Shown here piece after piece: positions 7,541-16,875 of a DNA stretch of 64,000 bases. This DNA comes from JAPPHA01 sp965220985 (lineage in GTDB: Bacteria; Pseudomonadota; Alphaproteobacteria; Rhodobacterales; Rhodobacteraceae): contig OZ244854.1 of NCBI GenBank assembly GCA_965220985.1, positions 2,914,001 through 2,978,000 of the forward strand. Direction: 5' to 3'. Every line of letters starts with the position of its first letter. Position 1 is the first letter of the stretch. A model generated the notes under the pieces. It was not told where the DNA came from. It saw only the letters and a list, made by a program, of their open reading frames with translations, and made no database searches. A program made the position numbers and the translations under genes.

Positions 7541-8761
7541 ATGCGCGAAACTCATTTTCAAGACGGCAAATGGTGGGTCAGCCCCTACAATTTCATACCC
7601 GAAGTGCGAAACACGCTGGACTTGCCCCCGAGGGTCCAGATTCATGATGCAACGTTGCGTGATGGCGAACAGACGCCCGGAGTGGTCTTTTCGGTCGATG
7701 ACAAGATTCGCATCGCCAGCAAGATGGACGAAATCGGAGTCGACCGGATCGAGGCTGGAATGCCGGCAGTGTCTTCGCAGGACGCCGAGGCGATCCGGCA
7801 GATTGCTTCGCTGGGCTTGAACGCTCGAATATACACCTTCGCAAGGGCGCTGAAGACCGACATCGACATGGCGCTCGAATGCGGTGCACACGGCGTGATC
7901 ATCGAGGTACCCATTGGCTACCCAAAACTCGTCACCCAGTTCGGCTGGACCTGGGAGGATGTGTTCAAAAAAAGTCGCGACGTGATCAATTATGCCCGGG
8001 AATGCGGTCTGCATACGGTGTTTTTTCCATATGACACCACGCGAGCGCGCCCCAAAGATCTGAGAGACCTGTGCACGGCAATCATGAACGAATCGGTGCC
8101 GGATTCAATCGGCATCGTCGACACCATGGGTTGCGCGACACCGGAAGCGATCAAGTACCTCGTCAAGTGGGTCAAGGAATTGACGGGGTTGCCGATCGAA
8201 ATCCACACCCACAATGATTTCGGAATGGGGGTTGCCACCGAACTCGCTGCCGTTTCAGTCGGGGCGGAGTGCGTTCACTCGTGCGGAAACGGGCTTGGCG
8301 AGCGAACCGGAAATGCGGCATTGGAGGAACTCATCCTTGGTCTCGATCTGCTCTATGGCTACGAAATGGGCTACAGGCTTGAAAAGTTGCCGGAGTTGGG
8401 CGATCTGCTCTCGGAACTGTCGAACATCCCCATTGCCCGCAACAAGCCGGTCCTGGGTCGCGGAAACTTCATTCGAGAAAGCGGCATCGGCATCCAGTAC
8501 GTCATGCACGATCCATTGGTCATGTTCGGAACGCATCCGGCCTTGACGGGGCGCTCGGGTGAAGTCGTCCTGGGGAAAAAGAGCGGCAAGGCTTCGATCA
8601 CCTACAAGCTGGAAGAGCTCGAATTGGGAGATCTCGACGAAGCGCAGGTCGGAGATGTCCTTGCGATGGTCAAGTCGAGGGGTATCGAAAAGCGAGACAT
8701 GCTCAGCGACGACGAATTCCGCGCAATCGTCGATCAGGTGCGGGGCAGGGACGCCGCCTGA
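7541..8761 (+). CDS. DRE-TIM metallolyase (2-isopropylmalate/homocitrate synthase-like)
   Basis: A 406-residue enzyme of the HMGL-like superfamily, which condenses an acyl-CoA with a 2-oxoacid or cleaves the reverse. The divalent metal and base motifs are clear: HDATLRDGEQTPG (residues 35-47) and EIHTHNDFGMGVA with His222 and His224. NGLGERTGNAALEE, the G-loop of this family, follows. The C-terminal part has GKKSGKASI but no full LeuA allosteric domain, so it is shorter than bona fide leucine-pathway LeuA. The exact reaction is not determined. The ATG at 7541 is chosen because family similarity begins there; the frame is open back to 7415 without similarity. Divergent from the GntR regulator. 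Confidence 0.85.
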   Translation: MRETHFQDGKWWVSPYNFIPEVRNTLDLPPRVQIHDATLRDGEQTPGVVFSVDDKIRIASKMDEIGVDRIEAGMPAVSSQDAEAIRQIASLGLNARIYTFARALKTDIDMALECGAHGVIIEVPIGYPKLVTQFGWTWEDVFKKSRDVINYARECGLHTVFFPYDTTRARPKDLRDLCTAIMNESVPDSIGIVDTMGCATPEAIKYLVKWVKELTGLPIEIHTHNDFGMGVATELAAVSVGAECVHSCGNGLGERTGNAALEELILGLDLLYGYEMGYRLEKLPELGDLLSELSNIPIARNKPVLGRGNFIRESGIGIQYVMHDPLVMFGTHPALTGRSGEVVLGKKSGKASITYKLEELELGDLDEAQVGDVLAMVKSRGIEKRDMLSDDEFRAIVDQVRGRDAA

Positions 8762-9256
8762 CTCCGCTGCGACCCGGGTTGGGACTCACCGAGGACAAGC
8801 CGCTTTTTTTTGACGATTTGCCTGAGCTCAGAGCAAAGAAGCGCCGCAGTCACCGAATTGCAAGTCGACCGAGACGGTTCCCGAGCAGGTGAAGTGATGA
8901 ACAAGCCACGGGATGCAAATGCGGATCAATCTCGTTGACCTGCTGCTGACGAGCGGCGCAAGCTGACATCGATCACGCCGGATGGACCGAGTTCGCAGAC
9001 GGATGCACCATGTACACGCCGCCGCTCGTTTTTTTGATTGGCCGCCTGAATTGGGGGTCTTCAGCGCGCGCTGCTGGCACCCTCCTTGCGAGTCATGGTG
9101 GACGTTGCGGGCATGTCCCTATTGCATCCGCATTGGGTCACCGATGCTGCGTGCGTCCTTCATTTCGCGATTGTCTTGATGATCGAGACGACCGAAATTG
9201 CGGGCGGGCGATCCGTTCCGGCCGATATCGATGGAATAGGTCAGGGGAGTGCACAA
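8762..9256. other. intergenic, no gene recognised; T8 run at 8804-8811
   Basis: This 495-bp gap lies between two plus-strand genes. A run of eight T at 8804-8811, about 40 bp after the stop, could belong to a terminator, but I see no clean hairpin immediately before it. Two short open frames in the second half show no recognisable similarity. A promoter for the cupin gene is likely here. Confidence 0.4.
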
Positions 9257-9835
9257 ATGGCACGAGAGTTCCGACGAATCGTCACCGGTCACGATGAGCG
9301 TGGCAAGGCAGTCGTGATCAGTGATTCGGTTGCGACACATATTCTTGAACGCCCGAATCGACCTGGCGTTCGATTGACGAATTTCTGGATCGAACGCGGC
9401 AGTCCGGCCGAATTCGATGGTCCGACCGAGACCTGCACAGGGGATTTTGTCCTGCACCCGCCGGCCCTTGGCAGCACGTTTCGCTGCGTCGAGTTTCGCC
9501 CCGAGGATCCGGAAGTGCTCAAAACCATCGACGGCAAGGCCGCCTTCGCCGAGATGGGAGCGAGCGCGAATGTCGTCGAAGGCGCCCGGCACCCGTACAT
9601 GCACCGCACCGACACGCTGGACTACGCCATCGTGCTGACCGGCGAAATCTGGATGTTGATGGATGACGAATCGGACGACATTCTGCTCAAGGCGGGCGAC
9701 GTGCTGATCCAGCGAGGCACCAACCATGCCTGGTCGAACCGCGGGACGGAAACCTGCATCGTTGCCTTTGTGCTCATTGACGGGGTCGGGCGGCGTGATG
9801 CACCGGCGGCGATGCAGAAAGGCATCCACCGGTAA
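9257..9835 (+). CDS. cupin-domain protein
   Basis: A 192-residue protein with one clear cupin barrel in its C-terminal half: HRTDTLDYAIVLTGEIWML (motif 1, with the first His at about residue 116) and AGDVLIQRGTNHAWSNRG (motif 2). The N-terminal half (RRIVTGHDERGKAVVISDS) is shared by cupin proteins often found near aromatic or carboxylate catabolic genes. Motif 1 lacks the usual second His, so metal binding may be partial. The ATG at 9257 has AGGGGAG seven bases upstream; upstream in-frame ATGs lack a ribosome site. Possible roles are an isomerase, a decarboxylase or a binding protein; none can be chosen. Confidence 0.82.
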   Translation: MAREFRRIVTGHDERGKAVVISDSVATHILERPNRPGVRLTNFWIERGSPAEFDGPTETCTGDFVLHPPALGSTFRCVEFRPEDPEVLKTIDGKAAFAEMGASANVVEGARHPYMHRTDTLDYAIVLTGEIWMLMDDESDDILLKAGDVLIQRGTNHAWSNRGTETCIVAFVLIDGVGRRDAPAAMQKGIHR

Positions 9836-10264
9836 GGGGGCAATCGAATTCGCGAATGCCTGGATTCATGGATCATGGACCACGCGTTTCGATCGGAACA
9901 AGTGGATGTCCGTTCGGCGACAGCCGGGATGCAAAAGCGCGGGAGCCTGGGGATTCTCGGTGACCTTGGCGGGGCATGCGTATCGTCGCCCTGCCGGCAC
10001 CAGGGTCGCAGTTCGTCTGAAACTCCGTGCGGTGCCTGAATCGTGTCACGAGGTCAGGAGATCGCGAGGAACAATGCACCTCCACCGTATCGGACTCGAT
10101 TCGGGAGGAGTTGGCGCGGGACGGTTTCCGGTGATACGCAATGCATTTGGACGACTCGCAAAGATGACAGGCGCCCCGGGCACGCGCACCAAGCAAATTC
10201 CGCCGGTTGATCGGTTCCGGCGCCCCCAATCGTCGAGCGCGCGCGGCCACTGGCGGACCTCGGA
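9836..10264. other. convergent intergenic region, nothing recognised
   Basis: This 429-bp region lies between the 3' ends of the cupin gene and the ABC ATPase gene. Open frames on both strands have no recognisable similarity and look like the usual spurious frames of GC-rich DNA. Confidence 0.45.
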
Positions 10265-11338
10265 TCAACCTTTGGGGATCAATACGGGTCCTGACGAGGC
10301 AAACCCCAACCGAACATTCTCCCCGGCCTCGAACGGCGAGTGGACATTGTCCTGAATGGCAAAGATTTCGCCGAAAGCTGCCCGAATGGTGTATTCCATG
10401 CGGACACCGACGTAGGTCGATTTGACGATTTGCGCCTCGAACCCGTCGGGCGCGTTGAACCGGACATGAGATGGTCGCACGGCCATGATGGCGGGACCGG
10501 GCGACAAGCCGCGCGATGGGACCTTGCAACCATATCCCGCAACGGAAACTTCGGCGACATCGTCGCTAACCGAGGTGATTTCGCATGGAACGATGTTCGC
10601 CTCACCGATGAAATCTGCCACGAATCGACTGATCGGTTCGTTGAAGAGTTCCCGCGGCGATCCCTGCTGCGCGATAGTCGCGTCTTGCATCACAACGATT
10701 TCGTCGGATACCGCGAGAGCTTCCTCCTGGTCGTGGGTCACGTAGACAACGGTCAGGGACATGTCCTGCTGGATCGAACGGATGTCCTCTCTCACTTGAC
10801 GCCGCAGTTTCGCGTCGAGATTGGACAGAGGTTCGTCGAACAGCAGCACCTCGGGCTCAAGCACCAGGGCTCTTGCGACCGCGGTCCGTTGCTGCTGCCC
10901 CCCCGACAACTCGCCGGGCAGTCGCTCTCCGAGTCCCTTGAGCCCCACGAGGTCGAGGCCAGCCTCGGCCCTTTGGAGCGCCTCTTCGCTCGAATACACG
11001 GAGAACTTCAACCCGTAGCTGACATTCTGCAGAACGGTCATGTGCGGGAACAGCGCATAGGACTGGAAGACCATGCTGACGTCGCGTTCGGTGGGTGGCA
11101 GGAGCGTGACGTCCCGTCCGCCGATCTCGATGCGCCCCGTGGTGGCGAACTCCAGTCCCGCGATCAACCGAAGCGTTGTGGTCTTGCCGCATCCGGATGG
11201 TCCCAGCAATGTCACCAGCTTGCCGGCTTCGATCTCAAGATCAATGTCGTCGACTGCAATGACGTCATCACCGTAGACCTTGGAGACCCCATTGAATCGG
11301 ACTGGGGCAGCCTTTCCCGAAATCACGTGCTGGTCCAT
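10265..11338 (-). CDS. iron(III)-type ABC transporter ATP-binding protein (FbpC/PotA-like)
   Basis: A 357-residue ATPase of the CUT1/iron branch of ABC importers. Walker A is GPSGCGKT (46-53), the ABC signature LSGGQ (144-148) and Walker B LLFDEP (165-170), followed by the H-loop in YVTHDQEEA. The C-terminal ~110 residues form a TOBE-type regulatory domain with MAVRPSHVRF. The start MDQHVIS at 11338 gives a 13-bp spacer to the permease gene; the longer frame would overlap it. It is the last gene of the operon binding protein-permease-ATPase, all read leftwards. Confidence 0.93.
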   Translation of the reverse strand: MDQHVISGKAAPVRFNGVSKVYGDDVIAVDDIDLEIEAGKLVTLLGPSGCGKTTTLRLIAGLEFATTGRIEIGGRDVTLLPPTERDVSMVFQSYALFPHMTVLQNVSYGLKFSVYSSEEALQRAEAGLDLVGLKGLGERLPGELSGGQQQRTAVARALVLEPEVLLFDEPLSNLDAKLRRQVREDIRSIQQDMSLTVVYVTHDQEEALAVSDEIVVMQDATIAQQGSPRELFNEPISRFVADFIGEANIVPCEITSVSDDVAEVSVAGYGCKVPSRGLSPGPAIMAVRPSHVRFNAPDGFEAQIVKSTYVGVRMEYTIRAAFGEIFAIQDNVHSPFEAGENVRLGFASSGPVLIPKG

Positions 11339-11351
11339 ATGATCAGCGTCC

Positions 11352-13559
11352 TCAACGCTCGAATTGTGTCCGCCGGCCGATCCGGGTCGTCCCGACAAGA
11401 AACTGGAACAGCCCGACAGCGCTCAGCATGACGAAAATCAGGGTGGTCGAATAGGCGATGGCAAGGCCGTAATCGTTGTTCTCGACCCTGCCGATGATGT
11501 AGCTCGTCGCCATGTCGTACTTTGCCGACACAAGAAAAATCACGGCGGATATCGATGTCATGGCGCGAACGAAGCTGAAGACCAGGGCGGCAAGTATGGC
11601 CGGTTTCAGCAACGGAAGAATGATCCTGCGGAATGTCTGCCAGCTGTTCGCTCCGAGCGTCAGCGAAGATTCGTCAAGCGAACGATCGATCTGGGTCATG
11701 CTGGCAATTCCTGCCCGGATTCCGACAGGCATGTTGCGAAAGACGAAACTGATGACGAGAATGATTCCCGTCCCGGTAATCTCGATCGGCGGCACGTTGA
11801 ACGCAAAAATGTAACTCACGCCGATGACCGTCCCCGGTATGGCGAAGCTCAGCATTGTTCCGAACTCGAAGGTGCTCTTGCCCGCGAAATCCTGGCGGGT
11901 CAGGAGATAGGCGGTCGTCAGCCCGACAGCCGCCGTCAGCGGGGCTGCAATTGCCGCGATGTAAATCGTTGTCCAGAAACTGTCCCACGCCGAGCCGGAC
12001 CAGTGGATCCCGTGTTCGTTCACGCCGATGGAAAAGGCGGTCACGTAGTGCTTGAGCGTGAACGTGTTTCGCACGCCCCAGAGTTCGACAAAGCTGCCGT
12101 AAACGATCATGCCATAGACGATGACAGTGAATCCTGCCCAGGCAACGGTGATGATCACGACCGGAACCGAGAGCCGCCGCGGCATTAACGGATGGACCCC
12201 CGTGTCGCCCTTCCCGGTTACCGTCGTGTACTTCTTCCGCCCGAGCCACACGCGCTGCAGGTAGAATGCGCTCAAAGTGAAAGACAGCAACACGATAGCG
12301 AGCACGGCTGCCCGACTCTGATCGTACTGGGCACCCACGATTGCAAAGAAGATCTCGGTCGACAGGACATCGAAATTTCCGCCGAGAACCAGTGGATTGC
12401 CAAAATCTGCCATGCTCTCGACGAATCCGAGCAGAAACGCGTTGGCCAGGCCAGGGCGCATCAAGGGCAGCGAGACCGTGCGGAAGGTCTGCCAGCGATC
12501 GGCTCTCAAGGTCTGGGCGGCTTCTTCCATCGACGGAGAAACGCCCTCGACCACGCCGATCAGGACCAGGAAAGCGATCGGCGTGAAGGACAGCGTCTGG
12601 GCAATCAGGATTCCCGGAAGGCCGTACAACCAGCGAGTCGGTTGAACGCCGAAGATCTCTGCAACAGTTTCGGTCACCGTTCCCGACAATCCGAACAGCA
12701 GGATCAGCGCGAGGCCAATGACGAATGGCGGGGTGATGATAGGCAGGATTGTCAGCGCGCGAAGCAGCCTTCGATAGCGAAATCCCGACCTCGTCACGAC
12801 CAGGGCGAAGGCAAGGCCAAGGGCTGTCGTCAGTCCGCCGACAAGAACGGCAAGCATGAACGAGTTGATGGCGGCACCGCACCGGGTTCCGGAGAAACAA
12901 CCGAGGCCCCAGATTCGATCATCGAACAGCTTCGATGCGAACACGGCCAGCGAGTAGGTGCCGTCGTCCGTGACAAACGAAAATACCAGCATGCGTCCGA
13001 TCGGAAAGAACACGAACATGAAGACGATGGCGACCACGAAACCGATGGCCCCAACGACGAAGATGTCACCGCCGATGGCGCCACGCGTGGCGATGCCTTG
13101 GGCGAGAATGAACAGGAACGCGGTCGATAGAAGGAAGGCTCCGTAGCCCACGCCGAACTGGCGGTCCCCGAGTTCACCGAATACAGCCGTCAGCCAATCG
13201 AAGTTGAAGCCTCTGATTCCGATGCCGAAACCCTGCATCGCCATCCAGGCAATGCCAGCGGATCCGACGAGAATGAGAAGAACGGCGCGCCGAGCGTCGG
13301 ACTGCCTCGGCCACAGGGCGAAAAGCGAAATTGCAAGTGGCAGCAGAAGGGGCAGGAGCCACAGCTTCTCGCCTTGCAGGATCAGAACAGCGGCAGGAGC
13401 GTAGTCCGGGTCGATCGGGTAGCCGTCAAACAGCCATGCGAACGACAAAAAGCCGTCCTCGACGGCATACCAGGGAAGGATGCAGAATCCGACCCACCCG
13501 ACAATGATCCAGGAGATCAGACTCGGGCGGGCCTTCGATAGACGTTCAGTCTTGTCCAC
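11352..13559 (-). CDS. fused iron(III)-type ABC transporter permease (FbpB-like, 735 aa)
   Basis: A 735-residue inner-membrane protein containing two BPD_transp_1 permease domains in one chain. Each domain has an EAA loop: EEAAQTLRADRWQTFRTVSL near residue 345 and DESSLTLGANSWQTFRRIIL near residue 635; these contact the ATPase. An extra N-terminal portion of about 190 residues with several hydrophobic segments precedes the first domain, making it longer than the classical ~500-550-residue FbpB. The start MDKTERLSKA lies 3 bp after the binding-protein stop. The two halves probably pair within the same chain to form the channel. Confidence 0.92.
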   Translation of the reverse strand: MDKTERLSKARPSLISWIIVGWVGFCILPWYAVEDGFLSFAWLFDGYPIDPDYAPAAVLILQGEKLWLLPLLLPLAISLFALWPRQSDARRAVLLILVGSAGIAWMAMQGFGIGIRGFNFDWLTAVFGELGDRQFGVGYGAFLLSTAFLFILAQGIATRGAIGGDIFVVGAIGFVVAIVFMFVFFPIGRMLVFSFVTDDGTYSLAVFASKLFDDRIWGLGCFSGTRCGAAINSFMLAVLVGGLTTALGLAFALVVTRSGFRYRRLLRALTILPIITPPFVIGLALILLFGLSGTVTETVAEIFGVQPTRWLYGLPGILIAQTLSFTPIAFLVLIGVVEGVSPSMEEAAQTLRADRWQTFRTVSLPLMRPGLANAFLLGFVESMADFGNPLVLGGNFDVLSTEIFFAIVGAQYDQSRAAVLAIVLLSFTLSAFYLQRVWLGRKKYTTVTGKGDTGVHPLMPRRLSVPVVIITVAWAGFTVIVYGMIVYGSFVELWGVRNTFTLKHYVTAFSIGVNEHGIHWSGSAWDSFWTTIYIAAIAAPLTAAVGLTTAYLLTRQDFAGKSTFEFGTMLSFAIPGTVIGVSYIFAFNVPPIEITGTGIILVISFVFRNMPVGIRAGIASMTQIDRSLDESSLTLGANSWQTFRRIILPLLKPAILAALVFSFVRAMTSISAVIFLVSAKYDMATSYIIGRVENNDYGLAIAYSTTLIFVMLSAVGLFQFLVGTTRIGRRTQFER

Positions 13560-13562
13560 GCG

Positions 13563-14588
13563 TCATTGCGGAAGTGTGGAGACTTCTTCGTCCCATTTTT
13601 GCAGGAGTCTCTTGCGCTCCGCCGACGAGCCGTACTTCTTGAAATCGTAGTTGATCAGCTTGATCGTCGACATGTCCGGCGCGCTTGGCGATGCTTCGGC
13701 CGCGCGATTGGACATGACCTGGAAGGCATTGACCTGCAATGCAAGGTTCTGCGCTTCAGCCGAAAGGGCCCAATCGTAGAACTTCCGCGCGGATTCCGGA
13801 TTGCGAGCGCCCTTGATGATCGACATGGAACCGATTTCGTATCCGGTTCCTTCGCAAGGCGCGACGACCTTGATCGGAAATCCGCTGACTGCCTGCTTCA
13901 CGGCGTCATGCATGAACACGATCCCGATCGTGTTTTCGCCGCGGCCCGCTGCCTTGATCGGCGCAGATCCGGATTTCGTGTACTGATTGATGTTGGCATG
14001 AAGGCCCTTCATGAACTCGAAGCCTTCATCCTCGCCAAAAATCTGCACCATCGACGCGAGTGTCGTGTAGGCGGTTCCGGAAGAATTCGGGTTCGCCATC
14101 TGGACATGACCCTTGTACTCGGGCTTGAGCAGGTCCTTCCAGCACGACGGCTCCGGCAGATTGTTGGCCGCGATCAGTTCGGTGTTGTAGCCGTAGCCGA
14201 GCGCGCCGGAATAAATGCCGATCGTCCGATTTCCTGCGCTTTCCGCTTGAGAGATTGCCCACTCGTGGAGCTGGTCGCGCATCGGGGACATGTACTCTTC
14301 GGTCAACCCTTCTTCTGCCGCCTGCAGGTGCGGGTCACCCGTTCCGCCCCACCAGACATCGCCCTTGGGATTCGACGCTTCTGCCCTGATCTGGGCGTAG
14401 GTTTCGCCCGACGACTTTCGCGTCATGTCGACATCGATTCCCGTGGCTTCCTCGAAGCTGCGTGCCATCAGCTGGCACCAGTCTTCCTGTGCGCTGCAGT
14501 AGTAGGTCAGCTTGTCGGCGTGGGCCGCACTCGTTGCGAGCGCCAGTCCGGTGATTGCCGCCAATGACAAGGTCAACGACTTTTTCAT
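13563..14588 (-). CDS. iron(III)-type ABC transporter periplasmic substrate-binding protein (FbpA/AfuA-like)
   Basis: A 341-residue periplasmic binding protein of the ferric-iron class. The signal peptide MKKSLTLSLAAITGLALATS...AHA is cleaved near residue 23. The mature start DKLTYYCSAQEDWCQLM and the GDVWWGGTGDPH segment are typical of the AfuA branch of FbpA-like proteins. The start at 14588 has a strong Shine-Dalgarno (GGAGG, eight bases upstream); the frame open to 14657 is rejected. Ferric iron is the most likely ligand, but phosphonate-type and other small-molecule binders occur in the same family. Confidence 0.92.
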   Translation of the reverse strand: MKKSLTLSLAAITGLALATSAAHADKLTYYCSAQEDWCQLMARSFEEATGIDVDMTRKSSGETYAQIRAEASNPKGDVWWGGTGDPHLQAAEEGLTEEYMSPMRDQLHEWAISQAESAGNRTIGIYSGALGYGYNTELIAANNLPEPSCWKDLLKPEYKGHVQMANPNSSGTAYTTLASMVQIFGEDEGFEFMKGLHANINQYTKSGSAPIKAAGRGENTIGIVFMHDAVKQAVSGFPIKVVAPCEGTGYEIGSMSIIKGARNPESARKFYDWALSAEAQNLALQVNAFQVMSNRAAEASPSAPDMSTIKLINYDFKKYGSSAERKRLLQKWDEEVSTLPQ

Positions 14589-15074
14589 GATTTTTTCCTC
14601 CCCCTGATTTCGATCGGGCGACTTGCCGGACATGATTGCCGTCAAACTCGGTCGCACCGAAGAATTGTCAGAATCCGGCGATTATCTGCACTGAAAGGGC
14701 GATAGTCTACAAAAATCGCATGTTTTGGGCCGCCGCTCTGGTGGATTCTAGGCCCAAAACAGGTCCAACGGGCAGTTCCGTGCACAAACCGAGTCACGGA
14801 AAGACCGAGTGTTCGCATCCAAAACACGATGCAGGAGACGCTAATCTTGCGGCTGATCGGGAGGGTCACCTGCAGGTGGTTGTGGTTCCTCGCTGTTTGC
14901 AATTGCGTGCCAATGCTCGATGCTGAACCGGCTCGTTCATCCCCGCTCGATTCTCCACGATGCCGTCAACGATGCGGAAAGGATCCCAAGGGCAGCGGCG
15001 TGATGACATCTGCACCCGTTTCAATATCGGTGGCACATGGCCGACAGTGTTGAAACGAAGTCGAGGACGATCGT
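14589..15074. promoter_or_regulatory. leader/promoter region of the iron-type ABC operon
   Basis: This 486-bp stretch separates the HAD gene from the binding-protein gene on the same strand. It holds the promoter of the ABC operon and an 11-bp perfect inverted repeat described separately. No open frame in it resembles a protein, and I could not assign a Fur box by eye. Confidence 0.5.
14721..14761 (-). terminator. hairpin followed by T-run, terminator or attenuator before the ABC operon
   Basis: Arms TGTTTTGGGCC (14721-14731) and GGCCCAAAACA (14751-14761) form a perfect 11-bp stem with a 19-base loop. Read on the minus strand, the stem is followed by TGCGATTTTTG, a T5 run. It sits 133 bp before the binding-protein start and about 310 bp after the HAD stop. 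It may terminate the upstream transcript, act as an attenuator, or be a protein-binding palindrome. Confidence 0.6.
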
Positions 15075-15794
15075 TCAAAGCCCGAATTTGTCCGCAAGAT
15101 CAATCATGTCTTTCGCGGTCACCGTCCAGTCTCCCGCAGGTGCCAAGTCAGCCGTCTGGTCCGATCCGCGCTCGGTTGGTCGCGGAAAGAACGCCGTCAA
15201 GAGGCCGGCGGCGTCAGCGGCTTCAAGGTCGTCGTTGTGAGCAGCCACCATCATGACCTGGTTCGGAGGAAGACGGAGCGCATGACATGCAGCCAGGTAG
15301 ACGTCTGGCTCACGCTTGTATGTCTTTGCGATGTCTGCACCAAGGATGCAGTCCCATTGAAACCCCGCATGGCGCGCGAGTCGAATCATGAGGCCGATGG
15401 ACCCGTTGGAACACGGGGCGATCAGTGTCGCTGATTTCAGTCGTCGAAGACCCTCCAGTGCGTCGGGCCACGGAGTCAGTCTTTCCCACGCATGCGACAG
15501 GTCGGCAAGGCGATCATGATCAAGGATGCCATCGAGGCCGAAACGGCGAAGGACAGTTTGCAGCGACTCGCGATGCAGTTGATCAAGCGGAACGTATACC
15601 CGGCGGCCGCTGCGGATCGGCTCCATGGACGGATCGTATTCGCCGCGCCATGCATCGGCGATGGCCAGTTCGTCGATGTCGGACCGGAAATCGGCAAACG
15701 CATGTCGGATTTCCTGCGCCACCGATGTCCGATAGTCGACAAGCGTTCCGAAGACGTCGAAGATCATGGCGCTGGGCAATTCTGTCCGTGACAT
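15075..15794 (-). CDS. HAD-superfamily hydrolase, type II haloacid dehalogenase-like
   Basis: A 239-residue HAD hydrolase. Motif I is FDVFGTLVD with the nucleophilic Asp at about residue 12, motif II is the Ser in CSNGS, motif III the Lys in KTYKREPDVYLAA, and motif IV appears as MMVAAHNDDLEAADAAG. The last motif is typical of the type II haloacid dehalogenase branch rather than of phosphatases. The Met at 15794 (MSRTELPS) is preferred over 15833 because it lies closer to motif I. Whether it dehalogenates 2-haloacids or hydrolyses a phosphate is not determined. It lies downstream of trxB on the same strand with a 136-bp gap. Confidence 0.85.
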   Translation of the reverse strand: MSRTELPSAMIFDVFGTLVDYRTSVAQEIRHAFADFRSDIDELAIADAWRGEYDPSMEPIRSGRRVYVPLDQLHRESLQTVLRRFGLDGILDHDRLADLSHAWERLTPWPDALEGLRRLKSATLIAPCSNGSIGLMIRLARHAGFQWDCILGADIAKTYKREPDVYLAACHALRLPPNQVMMVAAHNDDLEAADAAGLLTAFFPRPTERGSDQTADLAPAGDWTVTAKDMIDLADKFGL

Positions 15795-15930
15795 TGCTTC
15801 AAGTTCCGTTGGTTTCGGGCAGGCTTGCTGCATTTCGTTTCCCGATCAGCCCGCCATTGCATCAATGCTGGTGCGGCTCGATCATGAAATGCCGGAAACG
15901 GGTTCCGTGGCACTGCAGAGGGACAATCGT

Positions 15931-16875
15931 CTACTCTTCGCTCGCAAGGAATCGCTCCGCTTCCAGCGCTGCCATGCATCCCATGCCCGCGGCGGTGACG
16001 GCCTGGCGGTAGGCATGATCCGCGATGTCGCCTGCAGCAAACACGCCGGGAATCGCCGTGGCCGTGCTGTCGGGTGCGGTCACAACATATCCGCCCATGT
16101 GGGTTTCGAGCTGCTCCCGGACCAGTTCACTGGCCGGTTCATGACCGATGGCAATGAAAACGCCTGTGCAGGGAATCTCGTGGGTGGCTCCCGTCTCGAC
16201 ATGCCTGGCGACGATGCCGGTCACGGCGCGCATTGGATCTTCGGTTCCCTTGACCTCGTCCAGCACATGAAACCACAGCGGAACGATCTTGTCGTTCTTG
16301 AACAATCGATCCTGGAGAATCTTTTCTGCGCGGAGTTCGTCACGCCGATGAATGAGCGTCACTTTCGAGGCGAACCGGGTCAGAAACAGGGCCTCTTCGA
16401 CGGCGGTGTTTCCGCCGCCAACAACCACGATCTCCTGCCCCCGAAAGAAGAACCCGTCGCAAGTTGCGCATGCGGAAACCCCGAATCCACGGAACTTCGT
16501 CTCTGATTCGAGACCCAACCATTTGGCTCGCGCACCTGTCGCGAGAATGACGGCATCGGCCTCGTAAATCGTTCCGCCGTCCCCTTCGGCGATGAACGGA
16601 CGATTTCCAAGATCGAGCCGACAGATGATGTCGTCAACCAGCCGCGTTCCGACTGCCGTTGCGTGGGCCTCCATACGGGTCATCAGGTCGGGGCCCTGAA
16701 CCTCGGTGTCGCCAGGCCAGTTCTCGACTTCGGTCGTGGTGGTCAACTGGCCTCCCGGCTCAAGTCCTCTTACGAGAACGGGTTCCAGCATGGCCCTGGC
16801 ACCGTAGACTGCGGCCGAATATCCAGCAGGGCCGGATCCGATGATCAGAAGGCGGGTCGGAATCGTCTCGCTCAC
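15931..16875 (-). CDS. trxB: thioredoxin reductase
   Basis: A 314-residue flavoprotein that passes electrons from NADPH to thioredoxin. The FAD-binding Rossmann motif GSGPAGYSAAVY is at residues 13-24, the redox-active pair is Cys136-Ala-Thr-Cys139 (CATCDG), and the NADPH-binding motif GGGNTAVEEA follows near residue 153. The C-terminal GDIADHAYRQAVTAAGMG motif closes the FAD site. Length and order are those of the low-molecular-weight bacterial enzyme. It is a single gene with its own upstream gap of about 220 bp. Confidence 0.97.
   Translation of the reverse strand: MSETIPTRLLIIGSGPAGYSAAVYGARAMLEPVLVRGLEPGGQLTTTTEVENWPGDTEVQGPDLMTRMEAHATAVGTRLVDDIICRLDLGNRPFIAEGDGGTIYEADAVILATGARAKWLGLESETKFRGFGVSACATCDGFFFRGQEIVVVGGGNTAVEEALFLTRFASKVTLIHRRDELRAEKILQDRLFKNDKIVPLWFHVLDEVKGTEDPMRAVTGIVARHVETGATHEIPCTGVFIAIGHEPASELVREQLETHMGGYVVTAPDSTATAIPGVFAAGDIADHAYRQAVTAAGMGCMAALEAERFLASEE

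Noticed and set aside
8762..8830. Rho-independent terminator at the T8 run
   Set aside because: There is a good T-run (8804-8811) but no clean inverted repeat directly before it.
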